Made by a program: the position numbers and the translations under genes. Source: Gautieria morchelliformis (lineage: Eukaryota > Basidiomycota > Agaricomycetes > Gomphales > Gomphaceae). Taken from it: a stretch of DNA of 64,000 nucleotides. Below are positions 21,409 through 31,210 of the stretch, piece after piece. Numbering within the stretch: the stretch's first letter is position 1; every line of letters starts with the position of its first letter. Below the pieces are notes generated by a model. The model saw nothing but the letters and a program-made list of their open reading frames with translations. It ran no database searches and was not told where the DNA came from. The stretch covers positions 62,001-126,000 of the forward strand of contig WHVA01000083.1 of the NCBI GenBank assembly GCA_015179125.1. The letters are read 5' to 3'.

Positions 21409-22998
21409 ATGCCATTCGTTCCCCCGGGCCATGCGAACAAGAAAACTCTCAAGGAAGCTCAAGCAACATTGGGGGCGGCGGACGACTTCAAGGAATGTGT
21501 TCAGCAGCGGGTTAAAGAAGGGACCACAGCTCCAGACATCGCAAACAGGGCTCTTGGTTACATAGACGGGTAAGCTTTCCTCATAGAATGTCCCTGGATC
21601 ATGTTTGACAGACATTTCGAAGGGTCACGCGTGGTCTCAAGCCTGTTGAGCAAGACTTAAAGAAGAAATGGTGGAACAAAGTTCCTGATAATGTTGGATC
21701 TTCTCTTCAGGACTTGCAAGAGGACATCTCCAGAAGCAGACGTGACTTTCAAGTGAGCTGCCCTGTTGTCATCCCCTTTGATTGATGTAGAATGACCGCT
21801 CGGCCGTCTCCAGGAAAGGTCTGACGAAGAGATGGAAAGTAAGTTTATAGATTTCTTGTCAAGCTAACTGATTATGTTTTGCTATCCCAAGGGAGAAATG
21901 TAAATTACTATAACTGCACTTGCAAAGTTCTTGCGTTATTAACGACTGTGCAATAGTGTGAAGCACGAGCACGTGAAGCAGAACAAGCTCTCATCAATAG
22001 GCCAATCATGGATAACAGCGATATGTATGCATTAACCTCCTCCCTAAATGGCTGTTTTCTCTGGCCACTACACAGGCTCAGTTAGAATACGCTGATCGGT
22101 AACTTGTTCTTTTTCAGAGAGAAGATGCTAGCCCAGGAGAAGCCGCCAAAGAAAGGGAATTCCGCTTCCACTCCACAGTCGTCCTTTCCTTTTTCTCTTC
22201 CTGCCTCCTCTCCCCCACCGAGGGAACGAACCTCAAAATCCTTTGGCCTCCCTCCACCGCCTGGAAGAACAAATCAGTTTACGACATCAGCTGCAACGCG
22301 AACTTCAACCGAATCTAGGCGTACACCCAGCATTGACGTGGGGTCAGTTTCCCAAGCCAGCAGTGACCGGTAAGTCAAGGGACTTCAGCATATAAAGAGC
22401 TAGTTATCATCGTCATTTTTCTTGGACAGCCTCTCAATTTACAGCCGCAACACCGGGGATAGCAACGCAACATCTCTGAAACACGCACCCTATGATGACA
22501 ATGCGTGGAAGCCTGGTCATGTTCGTCAACACACGGAGGCGTTTGGCCCCGACAGTTCACGAAGGTAAGCACTCATCTCACCGACGATGTATTACTGCCA
22601 CTTTCTGAGATGGAATTTATTACCCACAGTGGTTATGGACACAGTCAAGCCAATCTCGGACGTGTCGCGTCCAGTAGTAGTTCTAGGAGGTAAGCGTTGA
22701 TGGATTGGGGCCAAGTTCGTTTGCCAATATTCACGTTGTGCAGGGACAGCCATGGACGACACGTCAGTCAACGTTCTAGCTCGCACCACATCACGTCAGT
22801 ACATGGTTGTCAGTCTGTGCCCGGAGCGTAACATTTAACAATTCCGCAAGCAGCGGGAAGCAGGCGCACGCAGGTCCTTCCAACTATCAGCAAGGTTACG
22901 GTATACAGACAACGTATGTCCAGCTTAATTGTGCTGCGTCTTCTGCTTCATACTCATATCTGTCAAGGTCTTCCCTAACACCGCAGGCTCGTGTCCCT
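21409..22998 (+). pseudogene. Gene B: paralogue of gene A, cut by the Copia insertion and inversion
   Basis: Gene B is split into several short exons. The first (21409-21569) begins MPFVPPGHANKKTLKEAQ and ends at a GTAAGC donor. Later segments include LKPVEQDLKKKWWNKVPD, EKMLAQEKPPKKGN with a Ser/Pro-rich tail ending VSQASSDR, and SNATSLKHAPYDDNAWKPGH. The last segment starts after an AG at 22985 with codons for ARVP and stops at the LTR at 22999. The remaining C-terminus (HSEHSEEDTDDEYDIPV) is at 1204-1257 on the minus strand. Function is unknown; there is no recognised domain or signal peptide. The gene was probably intact until recently, because the LTRs differ at only one position. Some internal splice phases could not be settled. 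Confidence 0.55.
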
Positions 22999-23219
22999 TG
23001 TGGAACGAAGGAGATATAATAATCTGATATTCTACGATCTGTACAAGATCATCTGTCCTTATATACTAATTATGATGTTCCTATATTACCAATCTCTTCG
23101 AGCTGCTGTGCCGATGCGATGCCGGTGCACCAGCAACCCGGGGTCGAGAGCGATCTCGAACCTCCGGCTAACTGCGTGCCGGCTCTGCCTCGGCGGTGTC
23201 ATCGTCCCGATTACTAACA
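22999..23219 (-). mobile_element. 3' LTR of Copia element 1 (inverted half)
   Basis: 221-bp LTR, inverted relative to 1263-1483 and differing by one base in my comparison. On the minus strand it is preceded by a polypurine tract (CTGAGGGGGAG) and followed by AGGGA, the same 5 bases that precede the 5' LTR at 1258-1262. Confidence 0.9.
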
Positions 23220-23833
23220 CTCCCCCTCAGCGAGAAGTCCCTTCGGCAAAATCCTAATTTCCCTAATAGATACCTGTGTTGATATAAATCCAGTCCCTTT
23301 GTAAATATGTCCGCTATGTTCTCCTTCGTCGGTACGTATGTAAGTGATGCCTCGTGAGAGGCCACTTTCTCACGGATGAAATGATATGCGACATTGATGT
23401 GTTTGGTACGCGCATGATACGTTGCGTCATGCGATAGTGTAATGGCGCCTAGATTGTCTGATCGAAGTGACGTGGGCTGGGTTTGATTGATTCCAAGCTC
23501 TTCGATAAAACGCCTCAGCCAGATTAATTGCTTGGCGCCCTCGGTAAGTGCCATGTATTCGGCCTCCGTGGTAGATAGCGCGATCGTTCGCTGCTTCTTC
23601 GAGCTCCATGCGATAGCTCCCCCTCCTAGTATAGCTACATAGCCACTAATAGATAGTGCGTCGTTTCTATTAGCATAATCCGAGTCGACAAATATTTCGA
23701 GGTCGAGACCAGCGTCTCGTCGGAAGATTATGCCGTCGTCACATGACCCCTTGAGGTACCTGAGCGCGTGCTTGATCGCCGTCCAGTGCTCGGTTCCATA
23801 AGCACCCTGACTGAGCACTTGTATATCCATCAT
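23220..23833 (-). pseudogene. Copia element 1 RNase H end (3' half, inverted)
   Basis: Read on the minus strand this encodes the Copia RNase H domain: YGTEHWTAIKHALRYLKG, then FVDSDYANRNDALSISGY, ALSTTEAEYMALTEGAKQ and AYHFIREKV, ending just before the polypurine tract. These are the usual Ty1/Copia RNase H motifs. The 5' half at 1563-4156 stops at LSQFTTR, and this half starts at YGTEHW, so together they form one continuous domain with no missing or repeated residues. The frame upstream of YGTEHW (MMDIQVLSQGA) is flanking DNA. Confidence 0.88.
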
Positions 23834-24014
23834 TTGTATAAGTAGCTAGCTCCATAGTTCAGATTTATCAGATTTAACCCCTTCACTCACCTTGTTGAGT
23901 CACTGAGTGAGTTAACAGCCTTCTCACTAGTGTTTCATCTCTCACGCATTGCACGTTGTGTTCCATTCTGATTTTCATCTCTGTCTCCCTCCTCATACCA
24001 AACAACAGATTGGG
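23834..24014. other. Flank on the outer side of the right inversion breakpoint
   Basis: No gene is seen. If the inversion model is right, this sequence was originally continuous with the DNA that now begins at about 4157, on the opposite strand. Confidence 0.4.
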
Positions 24015-24192
24015 TCATAATAAGTGAGTCCTCACAACATCTTTCTTGGTGAGGTGAGGGCTGTGAGTGTGGTGGGAGAAGTTCTTCATGATCCACCAGT
24101 AGAACTTGACAAACCCTATGAAGGGCTGGACCTCCTTGTTCTGCAGGGTGGGCAATTCCATCACACCAGCAACCTTCACCAGGACCTCCTGG
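24015..24192 (-). pseudogene. Gypsy reverse-transcriptase fragment
   Basis: The minus strand encodes VKVAGVMELPTLQNKEVQ followed by FIGFVKFYWWIMKNFSHH and LTKKDV. This corresponds to the end of the RT domain in Ty3/Gypsy elements (pattern: V-x-W-P-x-P-x-x-x-x-E-V-Q-x-F-L-G-F-x-x-F-Y-R-R-F-I-x-x-F-S). Only about 55 residues are left, and neither LTR nor neighbouring domains are visible. It is a dead fragment. Confidence 0.75.
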
Positions 24193-24619
24193 TGCTCTAT
24201 GATCTCCCACATGCTTCCCGCGATGTCCAGAAGATGCGACGCTAAACTGAACCGATTCGGTATGGCTTCCCGCGATGTCCCGACCACGTTGAATCCTTCC
24301 GCGGCTCTTCCGTTTCTCTTGCCACCAGAACCTGCTTCGACTTCGCCATCTTGGGCGCCGCAAGCGTCGAAACACGGAAATACTCGCATCACAGGGTTCG
24401 GCGTGTTAGAGATTGAGTTTATCTGGCGCTGTTCCGACATTTCTCGTGCGTTCCAAGCACCGCACTCCCGCTTGGATAGAGACTGATGGCTTGACATGAT
24501 GCGAGAAGCATCCCACGCGCATCTCTACAAGGCCAAAGCCACATAGCCAAATTTGCCTCATACATCATGCATTCATCTCGCAGACCTGCGAGGCTAACAA
24601 AACACCAGGATAGTCGCCG
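24193..24619. other. Stretch upstream of the Gypsy fragment, nothing certain
   Basis: The minus-strand frame that contains the Gypsy fragment stays open to 24497, but the extra part has no similarity that I recognise. No other feature is visible. Confidence 0.35.
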
Positions 24620-24868
24620 GTGTCACTCCTTGCTTATGTGGAGCTAGAGAATGCTCATGTTTTCAATCAATGTTTTTCGGAGGTTACACCAATAAAGTCG
24701 AAAAGAGGCGTTACCAACAAGTCTCATGGCCTCTGTATTATTTCCACGTGGAGATCTAGTCCTGACTTGCTTCCTGAGACGCCAGACGTTGTAGCACTCG
24801 CCTTGCATGTGCCTCCTATCACCGACTTTGTATTCTTTCGCCGAAGTATGATCTGGGACAGGACTTGA
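24620..24868 (+). pseudogene. Family Y fragment downstream of kinase gene 1
   Basis: An 82-codon frame containing YVELENAHVFNQC and ending near a TGA. It matches 29365-29565 along most of its length (for example LLPETPDVVALAL versus LLPEAPYVVALVL), and in part 20165-20460 on the other strand. In both full-length cases the fragment is convergent with a kinase gene, so family Y was duplicated together with the kinase. It could be a small real gene; no domain is recognised. Confidence 0.45.
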
Positions 24869-24889
24869 GGCAAACGCCCTATTACAGTG

Positions 24890-26185
24890 TCATCCCCTTC
24901 CTGAGAGTAAAACGACAGTAAGAAATATTAGAAGTGGAGAGATAAGAATTAAACAAACCGAGTGCTCCAATCCTGTCCGTATTTTCCTGCGCGTGCGCGC
25001 GTAGAGCGACTTCTCGTAAAGTAAGACCCGCGATTTGAGTACCCGAGATCCTAGTTTAGACACAATGGTTTCGAACTGAGCTAGAGCTGAAGATGCATCA
25101 GGCCGTTGCGTCGGATTTCGGCGCATCATGGCTGTCACAAGAGGCTGGAATACACCAAGACCATGATAGTTCTGTGGCCGTGAGTGAACATAGTATAGAT
25201 CCATAAGCCATTGGCCGCACACCTCGACTAATTCTTCAAAAACGCCTCCTAAATGGTAAATGTCCACTTTGAAAGGGTCGTATGGGACTTTACGTGACAA
25301 TTCTGGTACAGTTTTATTCTGGCCTGCCATGCCCGTCACTAGATGCCTCTCTTCGAAGCTTGCGAAGTGAGAAGACAGCCCAAAATCCACGAAGAAATAA
25401 TCCACTGGAGCCACGGCTAGACGGCTTGTATATACAATCCTTTTGATGGGGGGGCCATCATGCGCCGATTGAAAAGCAAATTGGAAACCTCCCGGTATTA
25501 GCCTGCTCGAGTCCATCATGATATTCCCATGACACGCATCCCTGCAAAAATTGTCCGAAGGAACTCAAATATGAGACGAGGTAGGTTACCTGTGGGCTAC
25601 GTTGTGTTCATGCATGAACTCAAGTCCCTGCAGAAAACGAGAAACTCAACAAAGAAATCTGGTAAGAAATGCTGACTTACCTGGAGCGATTGCCGGAAAA
25701 ATTCTACGCATTCCACTCGAAATTGGAAATGGGGATCATCGAATTGCCTTAGATAGGGCATGACTAGCATGGCCCACTCGTCATCGTCAGGCAGAGGTAT
25801 CACATCTAATATACGGACAGTCCGATTTCTGGGATCTGACAGGAGCGCCTCAGATGAGAGATAGCGAGCGATAGGCAATTCTTTGGTGGTGGTGGGAACT
25901 CTCTTCAGAGTAACTTTAATGCCATCCTCGATACGCCTAGCATCGATCACATTCGCATGCTAGTAGATCACTTTTTCCAATAAAGAATCACCATCAGAAT
26001 TTAGACTAACTCACTGGGCTTGAGCGCGAATCTTCATGCAAGATCGCAAGGCCATTATTTGCCTTCCAGGAACCCACCCAGCCAGGGCGGTACCTGGGGC
26101 GGAGCTGGTAGCCTCTGGAATGCAAATACGGTTGGTACTTAACCCACAGTAACTCGTCCGCTCGCAGAGCAAAAGGGTCATGCAT
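24890..26185 (-). CDS. FunK1-like protein kinase 1 with C-terminal membrane anchor
   Basis: This is a protein kinase of the FunK1-like type amplified in mushroom-forming fungi. I place exons at 26185-26015, 25959-25681, 25627-25590, 25541-25223 and 25171-24890, all with GT-AG introns. The N-terminal part reads LRPRYRPGWVGSW, a hallmark of this family, then VTLKRV (the ATP-binding lysine), ARYLSSEALLSDPRN, the catalytic loop HRDACHGNI (split by an intron) and DFGLSSHF. The C-terminal residues HSVCLILISPLLIFLTVVLL form one probable transmembrane helix, so the kinase domain would be membrane-tethered. All catalytic residues (K, HRD, N, DFG) are present. Substrate and pathway are unknown. The paralogue at 29679-30912 lacks the membrane tail. 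Confidence 0.8.
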
Positions 26186-26892
26186 TCGAGCGACAGAGGA
26201 TGATTTTCCCACGCTGAGTCTGAATCTACCCACTAACCCTAAAATATTTACATCACGTGATATTACCACCATGTCAACCCACAACGAACAAGGACGCATC
26301 CACAATATATCTAAATTTAATTAATACTCTAAAAAAAATTCATTTTCCTTGTCTCCACACGCTGAGTTGCATGCAAGTCAACAGCATGATTCCATTTACT
26401 CTTCAACACGACACTCGGCAGCTAGCTTCATCTCATCCCCTATGACACATCCCTGCAAAATGCATCTGCATCCACGGCAACTGCTTCGATGAGTACAACT
26501 TGTCCAAGCTTGTGAAGAAATCAACCCAAAATAATGTAGGCAAGGCATATCAAAAGGTAATTGTTTGCTCTGTATTATTAGCCATTCTAACAATATTGTC
26601 ATGCAGTCTAAGGGCTGTGGAAAGTTATGTATCTGTCAGCAAATGGCTGCCTTCCCACCGAACACCGACTTGGTTCTTGCTGCTCCTCCTGCACCTTCTG
26701 GACAGTCTGCCACACCCTCAGCTGCACCTCAGCCACACCCTCAGTACCATCTGCTCCTCAGCCAGCACCATTGATTCCCACTGGTGGATGTCCTCAGTGT
26801 GGGAGTCTGTGTGGGAACAAAGATTGTTCTGTGGGGGTATTGTAAGAAATGCCATGTAAAGAATTCACTTGGAAACCCAGGGCATGCACCAT
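26186..26892. other. AT-rich kinase upstream region and unassigned sequence
   Basis: The first 200 bp are the upstream region of kinase gene 1. From about 26500 to 26860 plus-strand frames are open and contain a Pro/Ala-rich stretch and a cysteine cluster (GCPQCGSLCGNKDC) in different frames. This looks like decayed coding sequence, but I cannot identify it. Confidence 0.35.
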
Positions 26893-27890
26893 GCAACTAT
26901 TAGTGATGCATGGGCTGGGCTGGGCTCAGAAAGCCTGGGCTTGAACTCGGCTTTAGCAGGCTCAGGCTCAGTTAAGCCTCGAGCACAGCCCATTAGTCAG
27001 GCTCAGGCTGGGTCGGGCTTGGCCTGGATTTGAGCCCAGGCTTCAGCTATGAAAAAATGAATATAAAAAAAAATATTATGATTTAGCCATAGCATCAATA
27101 TTAAATGTTTTCTGATTCATCATCACTCTTCTCGATGTCGGCAAGTGCACTTGTATCATCCTGGTCATTGCTTCCATAAGACTCTCCCGCTTCATCCTCC
27201 AAGTCTCGGTTCTGGTGCATGGCTCAGTTTCGTGGAAAATTAGTACATGTCGCAACACAAGTACATTTGAGGCATTGAAGAGCTTCAACAATGTCACCTT
27301 TAAGGTGACTTTGGCACGTGCTGATGGTAATTCCTGCAGATGAAAAGGCATGTTCGCTTGACACAGAAGATGCCATAATTTGAACATAATTGGCAGCTAA
27401 TAGTGCCCATACCGGGAGCCGGTGAGAATCGAGCTGAAAGATGCATAATAATGATTAGATTGATATAAATTAGAAGAGTTGACAATTTTTACCCCCACTG
27501 GACAATTGACTGTCCAGGCGCAAGTTCATCCTGCGCATCTAAATACAGATTATATTCCTTAAGCCAAAGGTTTTTTGGATCTATTGCGGTAGTCGATTGA
27601 AGAGTGTCGTCCTCTGATTCACCATCATCACTCAGCTCTCTCAGGAGCATAGTTATTTTTTTCTCCAAGGGTTGAGTGTGCTTGACTGATGAATGTGACA
27701 TTGACTCTGGAAGTAGCCCGACATTTGGGGGACCCGAGGCCAGTGACCTTGATATCCGAGCAGCTCCCAGACTGCCCAACACGGAACAGTGCTTAGTAGA
27801 GTAGAATTGAATGGTGGATAAGGTAAATCGTTGCAAGACATCAAGATACGGATATGGGATCCTGATATACTTAGAACTCGGCGGCGGCAA
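26893..27890 (-). pseudogene. hAT transposon remnant with transposase C-terminus
   Basis: On the minus strand, LKEYNLYLDAQDELAPGQ and, after a probable intron near 27430-27485, LPVWALLAANYVQIMASSVS then SSEHAFSSAGITIS and LQCLKC are encoded. This is the C-terminal dimerisation (hATC) domain of hAT transposases (pattern ASS..SER.FS.AG). Downstream, 26893-27060 contains many copies of GGGCT/AGCCC and begins TAGTGATGCATGGGC, which fits the subterminal repeats and terminal inverted repeat of a hAT element. The other end and the N-terminal half of the transposase are missing. Confidence 0.75.
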
Positions 27891-28346
27891 AAGACGCCTG
27901 ATTCACTGGGGCATGGGCCGAAGCCTTGGCCAGTGGGGCATATATAGATATTCGTACGTCAGCTGGGGGAGCCTGAGGGGAGAACTGATGCGGAACCGAC
28001 GCACAGTCGGCGACATGTGCAAGAGGGAGTGCGGTGTCATTATCCTATCCAGAGTTCACATATAAGAAAAAAAGAAACAAAAAAAAAGAAATCTGACCTC
28101 AACTACCAACCTCTTGAAGCTTACTGGGTATTCTTCCGTTAGACAACAAGAACAGTTAATAGGACGGTTTTTGCAGACTTTATGAATTTTGATTCCTCTG
28201 CGCATAATTAAAATCCCAGGACATGGCGAAGCCAGCGCTCAGACCTGGATACTCCTAGGTGCAGGAGCCGGGAAGAGATACATAGTGTGTAGTAGTGTGT
28301 AGCAGATAGGATTCTTGAGCTAGCAGGGCCACCCATATGAACATAG
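27891..28346. other. Gene-free stretch before the TRIM
   Basis: No gene is supported. A purine-rich A/G run lies at about 28066-28092. The last five bases (28342-28346, CATAG) are the probable target duplication of the TRIM element. Confidence 0.4.
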
Positions 28347-28448
28347 TGTAGAAGTTTACGGGGTGGTCGCAGTAGGAAAGAATGGCTTATGTCTTATTAG
28401 GCACCGAGCGCGCCCCACAAAATACAGCGAAGATTACAAACTCCAACA
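28347..28448 (-). repeat. 3' LTR of the TRIM
   Basis: 102 bp, TG...CA ends on the minus strand, a few substitutions from the other LTR (for example AATGGCTTATG versus AACGGCTTAGG). Confidence 0.88.
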
Positions 28449-28883
28449 CACCTCCTTAATCGAAGCACTCTTCAACTCCAGCTTCCCTGAAAACCAACTC
28501 CTGGAATAGCTCCAACAGCTTTCCAATACCGAGTGACCTCCCTGGGTAGAATGAGAATATTGAGGCCTCAACAAATAAGGGCTTACACGAACCGCCTCAG
28601 AACGCGAAGGCTTGGGTGTGCCATCCACCAATCTCAACAACAACTCGAGTTCCCATGGCTAATGATGAGTCCCAGTAATGACTGGTGACCGGCAACAAAT
28701 GGTATGTGTGTGTGCGTGAGATGGTTGGGGGTTTTTCGCGCGATGTGGTCCATGCCTGGAACGTCACAGGGCTTTGCGATGAACTTTACAATGGGAGAGC
28801 CCTCTCAACCCCAACACCGGGGGAGCACGTGTTTTGATCCCGAGGGAGCCAACAACTAGAGCGAACGGGCGGGGCCCATAACC

Positions 28884-28985
28884 TGTAGAAGTTTACGGGG
28901 TGGTCGCAGTAGGAAAGAACGGCTTAGGTCTTATTAGGCGCCGAGCGCGCCCCACAAAATACAGCGAAGATTACAAACTCCAACA
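28884..28985 (-). repeat. 5' LTR of the TRIM
   Basis: 102 bp, TG...CA ends on the minus strand, followed by the 15-base primer-binding sequence at 28869-28883. Confidence 0.88.
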
Positions 28986-29574
28986 CATTGAGGCCTGAGG
29001 CGTCTGTGCGACAGTCATGGAGGGAGGAGGGTATACTGAGGCTGCAGTCGCCATATATTGAAGAGGGAAATTTTGGAGGTGGTGTATTTGCGCGGGTTTT
29101 CAGTTAGAAATAATACGATTAAGAGGTCGGGATGTTAGTGAGATTGAGTTTGCCTTCCAGCCATGGTTCGCGTGCATCGGCCTTCTAGTAGTAACGGTTG
29201 GAGATGTATAAGTATATGTAGCAAGAAGGCTCGGAAAACTTCCTCCGGCGCATGCGTTTCAAGAGCAAGGTTAAACAACCACTTGTACCTTATATACCTC
29301 CCTTATACATCAAGCTTCACGTAGGGGCCCCATCAGAATCAAACCCAGGATATCGTTAGCGACTGTGCCAACTTACGTGGAGCCGGAGAATGCTCATGTT
29401 CGCAATCAATTATTTTCCAAGGGTACAACAACAAACTCAGACAGAGACGTTACCAAACCTCATGGCCCCTGTATTTTTTTCTCGTGGAACGGAAGCACTG
29501 GCTTGCTCCCTGAGGCGCCGTATGTTGTGGCACTAGTCTTGGACGCGTTTCCTTTCTCCGACTGATTTTTTGCT
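28986..29574 (+). pseudogene. Family Y copy downstream of kinase gene 2
   Basis: The longest copy of family Y. Its first part matches 20165-20460 inverted ('gaggcctgaggcgtc', 'gagggaaattttggag', 'gagtttgccttccagcca'). Its second part (29365-29565, YVEPENAHVRNQL ... LLPEAPYVVALVL) matches 24620-24868. One base is missing near 29350 compared with the 20-kb copy, which shifts the frame, and the TRIM borders it at the left. It is probably a decayed gene. Function unknown. Confidence 0.5.
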
Positions 29575-29678
29575 CGACTTATGATCCAAGATGGCATATG
29601 AAGCGAAAATACTATTGCTCCTTCATATCCTTCCTAAAGACAATGGTAAGAGTTTGGATAAAGGGGAGAGATAAAAAT

Positions 29679-30912
29679 CTAGCAAACCGAGCACGCTAGC
29701 CGTTCCCGTATCCTCTTGCACGTTCGCGCGTAGAGCGACTTCTTGCATAGTAGAATTCGCGAATTGAGTGCCCGAGATCCCAGTCTAGATGCGATGCGTT
29801 CAAACTGAGCCAGGGCCGAAGACGCGTCAGGTCGTTGCGACGGATCTTGGTGCATCATGGGAGTCGCAAGCGGCTGGAATACACTAAGACCATGATAATT
29901 CTGTGTCTGTAAGCAAAGGTACTATATATCGATAAGGGGTTACACACTTCGACTAATTCTGCAAAAACGCCTCCCAAATGGTAAATGTCCACTTTGAATG
30001 GGTCGTAGGGGATGTCATATGACAGTTCTGGCACCGTTTTATTCTGGCCCGCCATGCCTGTCACTAGATGCCTGTCTTCGAAGCTTGCGAACCGTGTAGA
30101 AAGGCCAAAATCAATGAAGAAATAATCTACTGGGGCCACGGCTAAGCGAGTGGTATATGTAAAGGGGGATGGGACGCCAGTATGTGACCACTGGTTAGTA
30201 AAATGATATCCTTTGGGGATCAGTCTGCTCGAGTCCATCACTATGTTTCCATGACATGCATCTCTACCCAAACGCGAGCATGAGATCAAAAATCAGATGG
30301 GATACCTAAGGCATTCACCTGTGGGCCACATTGTGTTCATGCATGAATTCTAGTCCCTGCAGAAACATTCAACGAGTTCTCTGCAAAAGAAGAGGTTAAA
30401 GCATACCTGGAGCGATTGCCGGAAAAATTCTACACATTCTGCCCGAAATTGGAAATGGGGATCATCGAATCGTCGGAGGTATGGCATGACCAACAAGGCC
30501 CATTCATCGTCGCCAGGTAAGGGTATCACGTCTAATATACGGACAGCGCGATTTCGGGGATCTGACAATAACGCCTCCGAAGAAAGGTAGCGAGCAATGG
30601 GTAACTCTTGGGTAGTAGTGGGGGCCCGTTTTAGAATAACTTTGACATCATCCTCAACTCGCCTCGCATCTATCACATTCATATACTAGCGTAGGTTAGT
30701 TAATTTAGCTAGCCTGGAATGGTGAGACATGTCAGACGCACCCTGGCTGAACGCGAGTCCTCGTGGTATAACGGAATGCCACCATTCGCCTTCCAGGAAC
30801 CAACCCAGCCAGGTTGGTACCTAGGCCGAAGCTGGTACCCTCGGGATAGTAAGTATGGTTGTAGCTCAACCCACCTTACTTCGTCGTCGCGCAGTTCAAA
30901 AGGATCTGGCAT
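29679..30912 (-). CDS. FunK1-like protein kinase 2, tail-less paralogue
   Basis: Paralogue of the kinase at 24890-26185 with the same exon layout: MPDPFELRDDEVRW start, LRPRYQPGWVGSW, VILKRAP (ATP-site lysine), ARYLSSEALLSDPRN, RDACHGNIVMDSS and DFGLSTRF. An intron of about 47 bp after ELVE (GTGTGTAAC ... ACACAG) is needed to stay in frame with the conserved QRPDASSALAQFE segment. The paralogue's intron at the same place is 51 bp. A TAG at 29679 follows LACSVC, where kinase 1 continues into its membrane helix, so this copy would be soluble. Catalytic residues look intact. Whether it is expressed cannot be judged here. Confidence 0.75.
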
Positions 30913-31019
30913 TCAAGTTCGAACGACTGGGACACCGAAAAGGTTGCTACAAGCGGTCCACGGTGTCCCGTACAGATATATTCGGCTCCGCATGCGGACA
31001 TCCAGCGCTTTGCCCGTGT

Positions 31020-31210
31020 CCATTGTTCGTAAAATGCCAATTGCCCGGTTCGTGGACAGATAAGCTACGATAATCTCGAGACTCACGACGCGATGTCAGC
31101 GCTGACGTTCTTCATACTAAAGGAAGCGTAAGGCAAGCAACCCAAGAATGGGTTAGCAGTCCATGTTCACAAGCGGCGAGAGCCAGCCGCTTCGCACTTC
31201 GACTGACATA
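31020..31210. repeat. Kinase-2 upstream flank shared with the left edge
   Basis: Matches about 150-510 in the same orientation in several blocks (GATAATCTCGAGAC, AGTCCATGTTCACAAGCG). It marks how far the kinase duplication reached upstream. Confidence 0.55.

Larger units (their letters stand above)
28347..28985 (-). mobile_element. Miniature LTR retrotransposon (TRIM), 639 bp
   Basis: Two 102-bp direct repeats (28347-28448 and 28884-28985) flank a 435-bp interior with no coding capacity. On the minus strand each repeat starts TGTTGGAG and ends CTTCTACA. The 5' LTR is directly followed by GGTTATGGGCCCCGC, the same primer-binding sequence as in Copia element 1. The 3' LTR is directly preceded by the purine tract AAGGAGGTG. 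Flanks are CATAG and CATTG, a 5-bp duplication with one change. These are the full set of TRIM hallmarks. The shared primer site suggests mobilisation by a Copia-type partner. Confidence 0.88.
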
